64,000 bases of DNA. It comes from Bryobacterales bacterium KBS 96. Its GTDB lineage: Bacteria > Acidobacteriota > Terriglobia > Bryobacterales > Bryobacteraceae. A model generated the notes under the pieces. The model did no database searches and was not told where the DNA came from. It worked only from the letters and a program-made list of their open reading frames with translations. The stretch is taken from contig KB906767.1 of NCBI GenBank assembly GCA_000381625.1, forward strand, positions 4,827,357 through 4,891,356, written 5' to 3'. Position 1 is the stretch's first letter. Every line of letters starts with the position of its first letter. Made by a program: the position numbers and the translations under genes. This document shows, piece after piece, positions 7,906 through 15,865 of this stretch.

Positions 7906-8616
7906 TCAGAAGCCGCCCAACTCGGTGTGTTCCCGGTAAAGATGCCCCGGATCGTCGAGCATCTCCTGTGTGCGCACCCCGGAGTAGCGCAGCTTGCCCT
8001 GCTCGATCAGCGTGACGTGCGATGCGATGACCATTGCTTCGCGAATCTGGTGAGTGGAGAAGAGGATGGTGGCTCCGCCGGCGCGAGCGTCCCGCAACAG
8101 TTCACCCATCATCGCGATGGCGCGGTCGTCCAGCGACGTGAATGGCTCGTCTAGCAGCAGGATGCGGGGACTTGCCAGAAAGGTCCGAGCGAGCGCGAGG
8201 CGCTGGCGCATGCCGCGCGAATATTGGCGGACGGGGATATCGGCGACCCGAGCCAAATCGACGCGCTCGAGCCAGCTGGAAATCGGCGAGTGTGCTTGCT
8301 TCATGCCGGCGACGGTTGCAAAGAAGCGCAGATTCTCGCGCGCGCTCAGGTCCTCGTAGACGCCGATGCCGTGTCCGAGAAATCCGGTATTCCGGCGCGC
8401 TTCGCCGCTCCGGGGTTTCCAGCCGAGCAGCGAAATATCTCCCTTCTGGAACGGCGAGAGGCCGGCGAGCACGCGCAGCAGAGTTGTCTTGCCCGCGCCA
8501 TTGCGGCCCAATAACGCGCAGCAATCTCCTTCGGCGACCTGCAGCGTGTAATTGCGCAGCGCCGGATAGTCGCCGTAATATTTCCAGACTGCTTCGAGTC
8601 GAATCGCTGGCGGCAT
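7906..8616 (-). CDS. ccmA: Haem exporter ATP-binding subunit CcmA
   Basis: 236-residue ABC ATPase. Walker A GRNGAGKTTLL (about 38-48), signature QYSRGMRQRLALA, Walker B ILLLDEPFTSLD and the H-loop STHQ are all intact. With CcmB it powers release of haem-loaded CcmE. The position directly before ccmB-ccmC-ccmD separates it from other ABC families. The carboxypeptidase-like gene ends eight bases upstream. Confidence 0.93.
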   Translation of the reverse strand: MPPAIRLEAVWKYYGDYPALRNYTLQVAEGDCCALLGRNGAGKTTLLRVLAGLSPFQKGDISLLGWKPRSGEARRNTGFLGHGIGVYEDLSARENLRFFATVAGMKQAHSPISSWLERVDLARVADIPVRQYSRGMRQRLALARTFLASPRILLLDEPFTSLDDRAIAMMGELLRDARAGGATILFSTHQIREAMVIASHVTLIEQGKLRYSGVRTQEMLDDPGHLYREHTELGGF

Positions 8617-8624
8617 TCGTTCGA

Positions 8625-9629
8625 TTATTCGCCTGCCGCGCGTACGGGAGAGGAGCGGTACAAAATCAGAAGGCCGAGCGCGAGTATGCCCAGCGCCAGA
8701 CCGATGAGCCAGCCGAGATGGTGGTATACGGGAGGGTTTCTCTCCACAACCTGCGGCACGTCGGCGTCGCTTTCGTCGGTGTTGTTGTTCTGGTTCAGGC
8801 TGCCCGTTCCCTTTACGTCCACCGTGTAGGCCGATCCGGTGAGATTGTAAATGATCGCCTGCGTTCGCGGCTCCCGGCCAAGCGACTGGATATCTTTGCT
8901 TTCGAGTGTCACTCCTGGTGGGACCACAAAACGAACGGGGCCGGGAGGCTGTCCTTTTATGTTCACGATGCGTCCGCGCAGCGTTTCGGGCGATCCGACC
9001 GGCAGCACATAACTCAAGCTGAACTGTGTTTCGCCCGGCTTCACCGGAAAATCGACCTTAAAAACGTTACTTTCATTTGTCTTTATCGCCGGGCGGGGAA
9101 GCGGCATGCCGGCGGGGCCCTGAACGGAAACACGCACCTGACCATCGGCGGAGGGCGGCAGATAAAACCGAATGCCTCCCAACTCCGAATTTGCGAACGT
9201 TTGTTTCGTGGAGTTTTCGACAATGAGAGTTTCGTTGACCGCCGTCTGGCTTTCGGAAGGCTCGACGACAATCATGTGCTGGGCGATGCGAGTAACGGCG
9301 GGCGATTTCGTCGCATCGTAGATGCGGACGTCGACCCCCGAGGTCGGGATGTTCGGCGTCAGCAGCGTGGTGTACGTGACGTCTTGGTAATCCACTTGTA
9401 TGAGCTGAGGGCCGCCGCCGGGCTCGTCTTTATCGAAATGGAATTGGCCCTGTGCGTCCGAGGTAGTCGTGCCTAGCGTGCGCATGCCGCCCTGTCCGGG
9501 CTTCACGAGCGTGAGGGTGACGTTCGGCTGCGGCTGATTGCTGGTGCCGTTAGTGACCGTACCGTCGATTGCGCCGAAGGCGAGTCCGGCCGCAAGAAAG
9601 GGAATGCACAGCAACCTGGCGATTCTCAT
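8625..9629 (-). CDS. Carboxypeptidase-regulatory-like membrane protein embedded in the ccm operon
   Basis: 334 residues from the ATG that overlaps the previous stop (ATGA). Signal peptide MRIARLLCIPFLAAGLAFG, then an N-terminal beta-sandwich (DGTVTNGTSNQPQPNVTLTL) with a transthyretin-like pattern, a long beta-rich middle, and a C-terminal membrane helix (LGWLIGLALGILALGLLILY). Most of it should be outside the membrane. It is not a standard ccm gene. Its tight coupling with zinc-ribbon protein, ccmH and ccmA suggests a role in haem delivery or apocytochrome handling in this lineage; this is inference from position only. Confidence 0.75.
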   Translation of the reverse strand: MRIARLLCIPFLAAGLAFGAIDGTVTNGTSNQPQPNVTLTLVKPGQGGMRTLGTTTSDAQGQFHFDKDEPGGGPQLIQVDYQDVTYTTLLTPNIPTSGVDVRIYDATKSPAVTRIAQHMIVVEPSESQTAVNETLIVENSTKQTFANSELGGIRFYLPPSADGQVRVSVQGPAGMPLPRPAIKTNESNVFKVDFPVKPGETQFSLSYVLPVGSPETLRGRIVNIKGQPPGPVRFVVPPGVTLESKDIQSLGREPRTQAIIYNLTGSAYTVDVKGTGSLNQNNNTDESDADVPQVVERNPPVYHHLGWLIGLALGILALGLLILYRSSPVRAAGE

Positions 9630-10051
9630 GACGCCATCGCCTTTCCGCATTCGCCGCAGAATTTCATCGGCCCCGAAAACTTCGCGCCGCAATGCGGGCA
9701 CATAGGGGCTTCCGGCTGTGGCGCCGGTTTCGCGGGCTGCTGCTTTGGAGCCGGAGGGGCGGAGCGTCTCGTCATGACTCCGAGCCGTTTTGCCGTCTCC
9801 TCTATCTCGGCGAGCACGCCGGCGAGTTCCTTCTGAAGAGTCAATTTCGTTTGCTGGTAATCGGCGTCCGAGAGTTTGCCAACCCGGTATTCAAACTGCA
9901 GATCGCGCAGATTTTCATAGATGGCCGCCTTCCGGTCCTCCAGGTGCTGAAACGGAGAGACCGGAGCCGGTTCAGGAACGTCCTGAGCCCGGATGAAGAG
10001 CGTGAATACAAGAATCCCTATGGTCAGGGCAACAGCAAGGACGATGATCAT
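9626..10051 (-). CDS. Membrane-anchored zinc-ribbon protein in the ccm operon (possible CcmI substitute)
   Basis: 141 residues: N-terminal membrane helix (IIVLAVALTIGILVFTLFI), a coiled, charged segment (about 35-90: EDRKAAIYENLRDLQFEYRVGKL), a Pro/Ala linker, and a C-terminal ribbon CPHCGAKF...KFCGECGKA with two CxxC pairs. CcmI proteins start with a similar helix and an ENLRDL-like helical segment and follow ccmH, so this may be a reduced CcmI. It overlaps ccmH and the next gene by four bases each. Confidence 0.7.
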   Translation of the reverse strand: MIIVLAVALTIGILVFTLFIRAQDVPEPAPVSPFQHLEDRKAAIYENLRDLQFEYRVGKLSDADYQQTKLTLQKELAGVLAEIEETAKRLGVMTRRSAPPAPKQQPAKPAPQPEAPMCPHCGAKFSGPMKFCGECGKAMAS

Positions 10052-10566
10052 TTCTTCCCGTTCGGGCCGCCCCCGGCTGTGTCGGATTCGCCCATCTCGG
10101 TTTCAATCTGGCCGCGAAAACGGTCGAGGAGCGCGCGGTCCGCATCGCTGACCGCTTTCGGTTCGGGCCGGTTGCGCCGCACCCACCAGGAGTAGACCAG
10201 AAAGCCGAGCAGCAACGCGACCCCCGGCATCACCCATGTAAACAGTCCCCAACCTTCGGCGGGAGGCGCGGCAAGCGCGACTACCCCTTGCTCCTTTACG
10301 ACCGTTTTGATGATGTTCTGATCCGTGACGCCCTGATCCTGCATGCCCTTGATCCTGGCCCGCATCGGCCCGCTGTACTCGCAGTGCAGCATGGGGCATG
10401 TGGCGACCGTATTCCGGCAAACGCCGCAGCGGCAAGCGAGATGGTCCCCGACGCGCGCAACGCCGGGTGTCATCACCGAGGTCGGGTCCTGTGCAAGAAG
10501 GCAGGCGAACGAGAGAAAAAACGTGGCGACGAGTCTAAGACTGCACCGTCGCAGGCTTACTGGCAA
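10048..10566 (-). CDS. ccmH: Cytochrome c maturation protein CcmH, cysteine-rich variant
   Basis: 172 residues with signal peptide, a three-helix CcmH domain and a C-terminal membrane helix (WVMPGVALLLGFLVYSWWV). CcmH reduces and presents apocytochrome for haem ligation. The usual LRCxxCQ motif reads LACRCGVCRNTVATCPMLHC, giving Cys45, 47, 50, 57 and 62 instead of two. The extra cysteines could bind a metal or second disulfide. It starts with TTG, overlapping the ccmF end by 32 bases. Confidence 0.85.
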   Translation of the reverse strand: MPVSLRRCSLRLVATFFLSFACLLAQDPTSVMTPGVARVGDHLACRCGVCRNTVATCPMLHCEYSGPMRARIKGMQDQGVTDQNIIKTVVKEQGVVALAAPPAEGWGLFTWVMPGVALLLGFLVYSWWVRRNRPEPKAVSDADRALLDRFRGQIETEMGESDTAGGGPNGKK

Positions 10567-12547
10567 TTCCTACTACCTCCGTTCGCGCATATTGATAGCG
10601 CACTTTGCTCGGGACGAGACAGATGAGGGTCCCGAACAGCACAATCCAGAAGCCGATCCAAATCCATGAAACCAGCGGTAATTGATAGAACTGGAACGTC
10701 GCTTTACTTCCGTCCGGCAGAACACCGGAGTAGACGACGTATAAATCTTCGTTCAGCGCCCGGCGGAGGCCGACAATCGTATTTTGCGACTGGCTGGCTT
10801 TGTAGAGCCGGATCTCGGGTTCGAGCAGCGCGATCTGCCGGCCATGGCGGCGGATTTCAAGCGCCGCATGACTGAATTCGTAGTTGTCATTCGAGCCATC
10901 GTTCACGCTGGAGAGCTTAATGTCATAGTGCCCGAAGCGCGTGGTTTGTCCCAGTCCCAGGTTCTGGACTACATGTAAATTGAACGCGCTGCCGGTGAAT
11001 CCGACGAACATGGCCACAATGCCAAGATGGACGAGATAGCCGCCATAACGTCGCGTATTCCGCCAGGTCAGCTCGAAGGCGGCTTTTGGCAGCGGCATGC
11101 TCTCTTTTGTTTGTATCGAGCGAGAGCCCTTCCAGAACTCTCGCAGAATCGTTGTGGTGACAAAGGCGGCCAGTCCGAACGCGGTCAGGGCGGCGATGTG
11201 GTGGATGCCGCCGAAGCCAAGTCCGGCGGCGACGGCAATGCCAACCAGAGTGGGCACAAGGAATGCGCGGCGCAAACTGTCGAGGGAACTCTTACGCCAG
11301 GCGATCAGCGGCCCGACGCCGGTCAGAAACAGCAGGAAAAGCGCGATAGGCACTTCGACACGCAAATAATACGGTGTATCGATGGTTTCTTTCTCATTGG
11401 TCAGCGCTTCCATAATCACCGGAAACAACGTGCCCCAGAGAATGGCGAAGCAGCTTGCCAGCAGAATCAGATTGTTGAACAGGAAGCTAGACTCGCGCGA
11501 AACGACGCTCTCGAGCTTGGATTCGCTCTTCAAGAACTTCAGGTTGGTCGAGATTGCGACGATCACCAACACCAAGGCTGTCAATAGAAACGTAGTGAAG
11601 TACGGTTTGATGGGCGATTGCGCAAACGCATGAACCGACGCGACCAGGCCGGTGCGTGTCAGGGTCGTGCCCAGAATGCTCAACAGGAACGTGGCGGACA
11701 CCAGCACCATGTTCCAGATCTTCATCATGCCCTTCTTTTCCTGCATCATTACGGAATGCAGAAAGGCTGTGGCGGTGATCCAGGGCATTAACGAAGCGTT
11801 TTCAACCGGGTCCCATCCCCAATAGCCGCCCCAGGAGAGCACGGTGTATGCCCAACCCATTCCGAGTGTGATCCCGGTGGTCTGAAACAGCCACGTGACA
11901 ATGGCCCAGCGGCGCGTGGTGTGAATCCAGCCTTCGCCTGGCTGACGGGTCACCAGCGATGCCATCGCGAACGCGAACGGCACGATGGAACCCACGTAGC
12001 CGAGATAAAGCATCGGCGGGTGAATGGCCATTGTCCACCACTGCAACAGCGGATCGAGGCCGCGGCCGTCGGGCACGCTGATAATGCCGTTGCCAGCCAT
12101 CAATACATGGAAGGGGCTGAGCACGAACGTGATTAGCCCGGTGAAGAAAGCCTGCGTCGTCATCAGAATGGCAATGACGATGGGCATCATGTTTCGGAAC
12201 TTACGGCGGCTGGTCCAGACCGCGACGGCGGAATAGCTTGCGAGAATCCAGCTCCACAGAAGCAGGGAACCTTCCTGACCGCCCCACCATGCCGTGAATT
12301 TGTAGAGCGGCGACATCGCGCGATCGCTGTGCGCCTGCACGTAGGCAATCCGGAAATCGCCGGTAATGAGCGAATATACAAGCAGACCGGCGGCTACGGT
12401 CAGCAGCACCCAGACGCTGTATACAGCGCGTTCGCCGCTGACGGCCAGAAACGGGCGGCGACCGTATTTACCTGCGAGGGAGGCGGCTACCGCGAATAAA
12501 GACAGGCAAAAGGCGAGCAGGATGGCAAGCGCGCCCAGATTTTCCAT
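10535..12547 (-). CDS. ccmF: Haem lyase component CcmF
   Basis: 670 residues with about fifteen membrane helices. The WWD haem-handling domain reads TVLSWGGYWGWDPVENASLMPW (near residues 235-255), preceded by HPPMLYLGYVG. CcmF with CcmH ligates haem to CxxCH sites of apocytochromes. The large periplasmic domain lies in the C-terminal quarter. Length is normal. It follows ccmE by 22 bp. Confidence 0.95.
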   Translation of the reverse strand: MENLGALAILLAFCLSLFAVAASLAGKYGRRPFLAVSGERAVYSVWVLLTVAAGLLVYSLITGDFRIAYVQAHSDRAMSPLYKFTAWWGGQEGSLLLWSWILASYSAVAVWTSRRKFRNMMPIVIAILMTTQAFFTGLITFVLSPFHVLMAGNGIISVPDGRGLDPLLQWWTMAIHPPMLYLGYVGSIVPFAFAMASLVTRQPGEGWIHTTRRWAIVTWLFQTTGITLGMGWAYTVLSWGGYWGWDPVENASLMPWITATAFLHSVMMQEKKGMMKIWNMVLVSATFLLSILGTTLTRTGLVASVHAFAQSPIKPYFTTFLLTALVLVIVAISTNLKFLKSESKLESVVSRESSFLFNNLILLASCFAILWGTLFPVIMEALTNEKETIDTPYYLRVEVPIALFLLFLTGVGPLIAWRKSSLDSLRRAFLVPTLVGIAVAAGLGFGGIHHIAALTAFGLAAFVTTTILREFWKGSRSIQTKESMPLPKAAFELTWRNTRRYGGYLVHLGIVAMFVGFTGSAFNLHVVQNLGLGQTTRFGHYDIKLSSVNDGSNDNYEFSHAALEIRRHGRQIALLEPEIRLYKASQSQNTIVGLRRALNEDLYVVYSGVLPDGSKATFQFYQLPLVSWIWIGFWIVLFGTLICLVPSKVRYQYARTEVVGIASKPATVQS

Positions 12548-12569
12548 GAGGTGGTGGTTTCCTTAATTC

Positions 12570-13043
12570 TTAACTGCCAGAGCGAGAAGCGAGAGCCGGG
12601 ACCTTGACCTCCGTTATCTTTGACGGAGTTGACGCTTCATGAGTGAGATTCTGCGGAGGTTTCGCCTCATACTTCGATGCACATTTGGCTTGAATTTTGT
12701 TGGCTTCGAAAACCCCGTCGGGGCCGAGATGGCCGTCGGCGAGCGCCTGAGCGCCAGCTTTAAACGTATCCGGCAGCGGGTCGTTTCCGTTGTACGCCAC
12801 TTTCAGGTGCTGAGCACCTTGTTCCAGAACGAAGGTCACCCGGCTACCATTTTTCAGGATTGAGCCGGCTTCGACGTTGCCGCCGACACGCAATCGCTGG
12901 CCTTCAGCCTGCGTCCCCATCTTCTGCAATTCAGGGATTGTCTTGTAATATGTTTGCGTCTCGCTGATGCCTCCCATGGCCAGCCACACCAGTGAGCCCA
13001 CAATCAGAACAGTCAAGATCCCAAACTTGGCGTACGTCTTCAT
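12570..13043 (-). CDS. ccmE: Haem chaperone CcmE, CxxxY type
   Basis: 157 residues: one N-terminal membrane anchor (FGILTVLIVGSLVWLAMGG) and an OB-fold domain (QRLRVGGNVEAGSI ... VAYNGNDPLPDTFKAGAQALADG ... GVFEANKIQAKCASKYEAKP). In the classic protein a His in LAKHDENY binds haem covalently; here the position is Cys121 with Tyr125, the CxxxY variant described from archaea and Desulfovibrio. In those organisms the variant goes with absence of CcmH, but here ccmH is in the same operon. Confidence 0.92.
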   Translation of the reverse strand: MKTYAKFGILTVLIVGSLVWLAMGGISETQTYYKTIPELQKMGTQAEGQRLRVGGNVEAGSILKNGSRVTFVLEQGAQHLKVAYNGNDPLPDTFKAGAQALADGHLGPDGVFEANKIQAKCASKYEAKPPQNLTHEASTPSKITEVKVPALASRSGS

Positions 13044-13106
13044 AGAGGGAAACCTTAATTCACCAGTATAGACTCCATTGCGCGGCGGCAGGATAGTGCC
13101 GGTCAG

Positions 13107-13685
13107 TTAGGGTTCCCTGATGGCCGTGGCGCGGGGCGCCTTTGCGATGCCGCGAACTGCCAGGACAGCCTGCAGCAACTTTTCGAATACCACTAATCCG
13201 CTCGCCAATCCAGCACGAACCCGTTCCGGATCAGCCGTTACCAGCATGCCCACCGCGCCCACGGCCTGCGCCGCTTGCCCGTCCTCGACTTTGTCGCCGA
13301 TCAGAAAACTATCGGCCAGCGAGAGGTCCAGATCCTCCTGGGCCCGAAGCAACAAACCGGGCAGCGGCTTGCGGCAATCGCAGCCTGCGTCCGGGGAATG
13401 CGGGCAATAGTAAACGCCGTCGAAGGCGATGCCCGCGTGGCTAAATACTTCGCGGAATTGCGCATCCACGGCGGCGGCCTGCGCCTCGGTAATGAATCCG
13501 CGGCCTACTCCAGACTGATTGCTGACGACCACAAGCGCGAACCCCATCGCCTGGAGTTGGTGCAGAGCTTCGGCTACGCCTGGAATCGCCGCGACCCCGG
13601 CGGGATCGGACGGATAATTTGCGTCCCGGATTAACGTGCCGTCACGGTCGAGGAAAATGGCCGCGCGCCTCCGCGGATCAGGCAC
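13107..13685 (-). CDS. gmhB: D-glycero-D-manno-heptose 1,7-bisphosphate phosphatase
   Basis: 192-residue HAD phosphatase. Motif I FLDRDGTLI, motif II VVVSNQSG, the zinc loop CPHSPDAGCDCRKP (Cys, His, Cys, Cys) and motif IV LIGDKVEDGQAA are all present; the zinc loop marks GmhB. It removes the 7-phosphate in ADP-heptose synthesis for lipopolysaccharide core or glycoproteins. It starts with GTG and overlaps the heptose kinase gene by eight bases. Confidence 0.92.
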   Translation of the reverse strand: MPDPRRRAAIFLDRDGTLIRDANYPSDPAGVAAIPGVAEALHQLQAMGFALVVVSNQSGVGRGFITEAQAAAVDAQFREVFSHAGIAFDGVYYCPHSPDAGCDCRKPLPGLLLRAQEDLDLSLADSFLIGDKVEDGQAAQAVGAVGMLVTADPERVRAGLASGLVVFEKLLQAVLAVRGIAKAPRATAIREP

Positions 13686-14658
13686 GAACCGGCTCCGGGA
13701 TTTCGCAATGCTGCAGCAATTCGTCGAGACTCACGGCCACGGTCCCGTGTTTGCCGACCGCGATCCCAGCCGCAACATTCGCCAACCGCATGGCCTCCCG
13801 CATCGACAGCCCGGCGGCAAGCGCAATCGCTAGGGCGGCCATGGCTGTATCGCCCGCGCCGACCACATCGAAAACTTGCTGCGCGATGGTCGGCACGGTG
13901 ATGGGCGCCTCGCCCGGCTCGAACAGCGTCATGCCATCGGGGCCGCGGGTGACCATCACGGACGATCCCGGCAGTTGCCTCAACAGCTTCATGCCTGCTT
14001 CGAACAGACCCGCTTCAGAGTCGATCGCGATGTTCGCGGCGTGGCCCGCTTCCGTCAGATTGGGCTTGATGAGACTGCACCCCGTGTACTTCGTATAATC
14101 CAAGCCTTTTGGATCTACCAGGACGCGTCTGTCTCTGGCTTGCGCTTGCGCCAGCGCCGAGCGGCAAAATTCGGTCGAAACGGCGCCTTTGCCGTAATCC
14201 GAAAAGATACAGATGTCGCACGTATCCGACAAAGCCGCAAAGTTGTCCTGCAGTTCCGCGCGATAGGCGGCAGGCAAGGCGGAGCGATCTTCCGTATCCA
14301 CGCGAACAATTTGCTGCTGCCCCGCCATCACTCGAATCTTGGACGTGGTTGGCCGGTCCGGACACAGAACCAGCGTTGATGTATCGATGCCAATGCCGGC
14401 CAGCAACTCCCGGAGAACATCTCCGGCGCGATCCTGGCCGCAAACGCCGATCAGATGCACCTGCGCGCCCAGGCTCAGCACGTTCGCCGCGACATTCGCC
14501 GCTCCGCCGGCCACGTACTTGCGATCGCTCACATCCACTACCGGAACGGGCGCCTCAGGCGAAATCCGGCGTACAGTTCCGGTGAGGTACTCGTCCAGCA
14601 TCAAATCGCCGGCGACGAGCACCTGAACGGACCGGAAGCGGTTCGGCAAATCCTGCAT
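13678..14658 (-). CDS. hldA: D-glycero-beta-D-manno-heptose-7-phosphate kinase (HldE kinase domain)
   Basis: 326-residue PfkB-family sugar kinase similar to the N-terminal half of HldE/RfaE. It shows VLVAGDLMLDEYL, the substrate strand GGAANVAANVLSLGA, and the anion hole VGAGDTAMAALA. It makes heptose 1,7-bisphosphate, the substrate of GmhB next to it. The adenylyltransferase half is absent, so a separate hldC-type gene must exist elsewhere. The ATG at 14658 is used; an upstream in-frame TTG at 14679 would add seven residues. Confidence 0.92.
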   Translation of the reverse strand: MQDLPNRFRSVQVLVAGDLMLDEYLTGTVRRISPEAPVPVVDVSDRKYVAGGAANVAANVLSLGAQVHLIGVCGQDRAGDVLRELLAGIGIDTSTLVLCPDRPTTSKIRVMAGQQQIVRVDTEDRSALPAAYRAELQDNFAALSDTCDICIFSDYGKGAVSTEFCRSALAQAQARDRRVLVDPKGLDYTKYTGCSLIKPNLTEAGHAANIAIDSEAGLFEAGMKLLRQLPGSSVMVTRGPDGMTLFEPGEAPITVPTIAQQVFDVVGAGDTAMAALAIALAAGLSMREAMRLANVAAGIAVGKHGTVAVSLDELLQHCEIPEPVRA

Positions 14659-14691
14659 ATAACGATTGTGTGAGTTCAACTTCTGAACTTA

Positions 14692-14707
14692 CTAGTCTAT
14701 AGATTAG
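14692..14707. promoter_or_regulatory. 16-bp near-perfect palindrome between divergent genes
   Basis: The sequence ctagtctatagattag is a palindrome apart from one base pair and lies between the heptose kinase start (minus) and the PAP2 gene (plus). Its place suggests an operator or overlapping divergent promoter. No regulator is identified. Confidence 0.35.
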
Positions 14708-14720
14708 TGCGGGGTCTGTT

Positions 14721-15632
14721 CTGAAAGACTTCAAGGCCTGTTCGTTCCTTTTTCTAGCGCTGCTGCTCCCTGGTACAGCGCGTTCCGATCCGGTTTCGAG
14801 CGCGCTTCCTCCCGGCCGGAGCATTCTTTTCGTTTCCGCGAACAGTTACTTCGAGGGCGATCCGGCTGCGGGAGCGCCATCCTTATCCTCACCGGGATTG
14901 ACCGTCAAGGGCCTGCCGCGCCGGGTTCTGTCCGATCAAAAGGCTATCTGGACTAGCCCGGCCAGATTGCAAAAGAGAGATCTGCGCTGGATTCTGCCGC
15001 TGGGCTCCACGCTCGGAGTCCTAATTGGAACGGACGAGCATGTCATGACCGCCTACGCTCCCGCCGATCCGGCGCTCGAAAGCCATTTGAACACCGTTGG
15101 TAACTCCGGCTTTGCCGTGCTAGCGGGCCTTCCGGTGGCGTTTTACGCATCCACCCTGTTCACACATAATGAACGTGCTCGTGAAACCGGCATCATCGGC
15201 GTTGAGGCGGTGGCCGACGCGGCGATAGTCGGAGTGGTCATGAAATTCGTCACGCAGCGGGAACGGCCGTATCAGAATCTCGAAGGAAGGTTCTGGAACA
15301 GCCCGTCTGTGCTGAATTCATCATTTCCGTCCGAGCACTCGCTGCTGAGCTGGACGGCCGCGACGGTGATCGCGGAAGAGTATCCCCGGCCATTGACCCG
15401 ATGGCTGGCCTACGGACTGGCCGCGGCCGTCAGCGGCAGCCGGGTGGCCGCGGAACGGCACTTTCCCTCGGACGCGGTAATCGGCATTGCCGCCGGCTAT
15501 CTAATCGGCCATTACGTTTTCAAAGCGCATCACGATCGGGACTTAGCTGAGGATACAGCGCCCGTTGAACCGCTCGTTCGCGTTAAACCGCCCTCAATTG
15601 CCGCCGCCGTGCCTTCGGTTCCCACTCGCTGA
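14721..15632 (+). CDS. Secreted or membrane PAP2-type phosphatase
   Basis: The core carries the PAP2 phosphatase motifs KFVTQRERPY (Kx6RP), FPSEHSLLSW (PSxH) and SRVAAERHFPSD (SRx5Hx3D), so it should hydrolyse a lipid or small phosphate such as undecaprenyl diphosphate. A TTG at 14898 would leave out a clear signal peptide encoded in frame upstream: KDFKACSFLFLALLLPGTARS. No ATG, GTG or TTG precedes this part before the TAG at 14700, so a CTG at 14721 behind ggggt, or ATT at 14703, is the probable start. The 15633-15865 gap holds a dispersed repeat. Confidence 0.8.
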   Translation: MKDFKACSFLFLALLLPGTARSDPVSSALPPGRSILFVSANSYFEGDPAAGAPSLSSPGLTVKGLPRRVLSDQKAIWTSPARLQKRDLRWILPLGSTLGVLIGTDEHVMTAYAPADPALESHLNTVGNSGFAVLAGLPVAFYASTLFTHNERARETGIIGVEAVADAAIVGVVMKFVTQRERPYQNLEGRFWNSPSVLNSSFPSEHSLLSWTAATVIAEEYPRPLTRWLAYGLAAAVSGSRVAAERHFPSDAVIGIAAGYLIGHYVFKAHHDRDLAEDTAPVEPLVRVKPPSIAAAVPSVPTR

Positions 15633-15706
15633 GGATCTCCACCTGAGAATCTTGCCCTCGTTTCCGGACTAGTTATCTTGAGCCGGATGAAGATGTCCGG
15701 TTGCCT

Positions 15707-15736
15707 GCACCGAACCGCGACCGTAAGGGAGCGGAC
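15707..15736 (+). repeat. Copy of a 30-bp dispersed repeat
   Basis: It begins gcaccgaaccgcgaccg and ends gggagcggac. A copy in the opposite orientation at 19541-19570 matches 29 of 30 bases. It lies between the PAP2 gene and wecB in otherwise non-coding DNA, as expected for an intergenic REP-like family. Confidence 0.65.
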
Positions 15737-15865
15737 GTTTTTACCGGCGTCTTCAACCGTGCTGGTTATGCACTTGGGCAAGCGGCGAGCGCGTCTGGCG
15801 AAGTGGACGAGCCCGATCATCGGCAAGTGTCTCCAGAGGTGGTGACGGGAAACAACTGCAAACGG

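Noticed and set aside
15701-15865. 55-codon upstream extension of wecB
   Set aside because: It is partly encoded by the dispersed repeat and precedes the canonical MKILAILGTRPE start.
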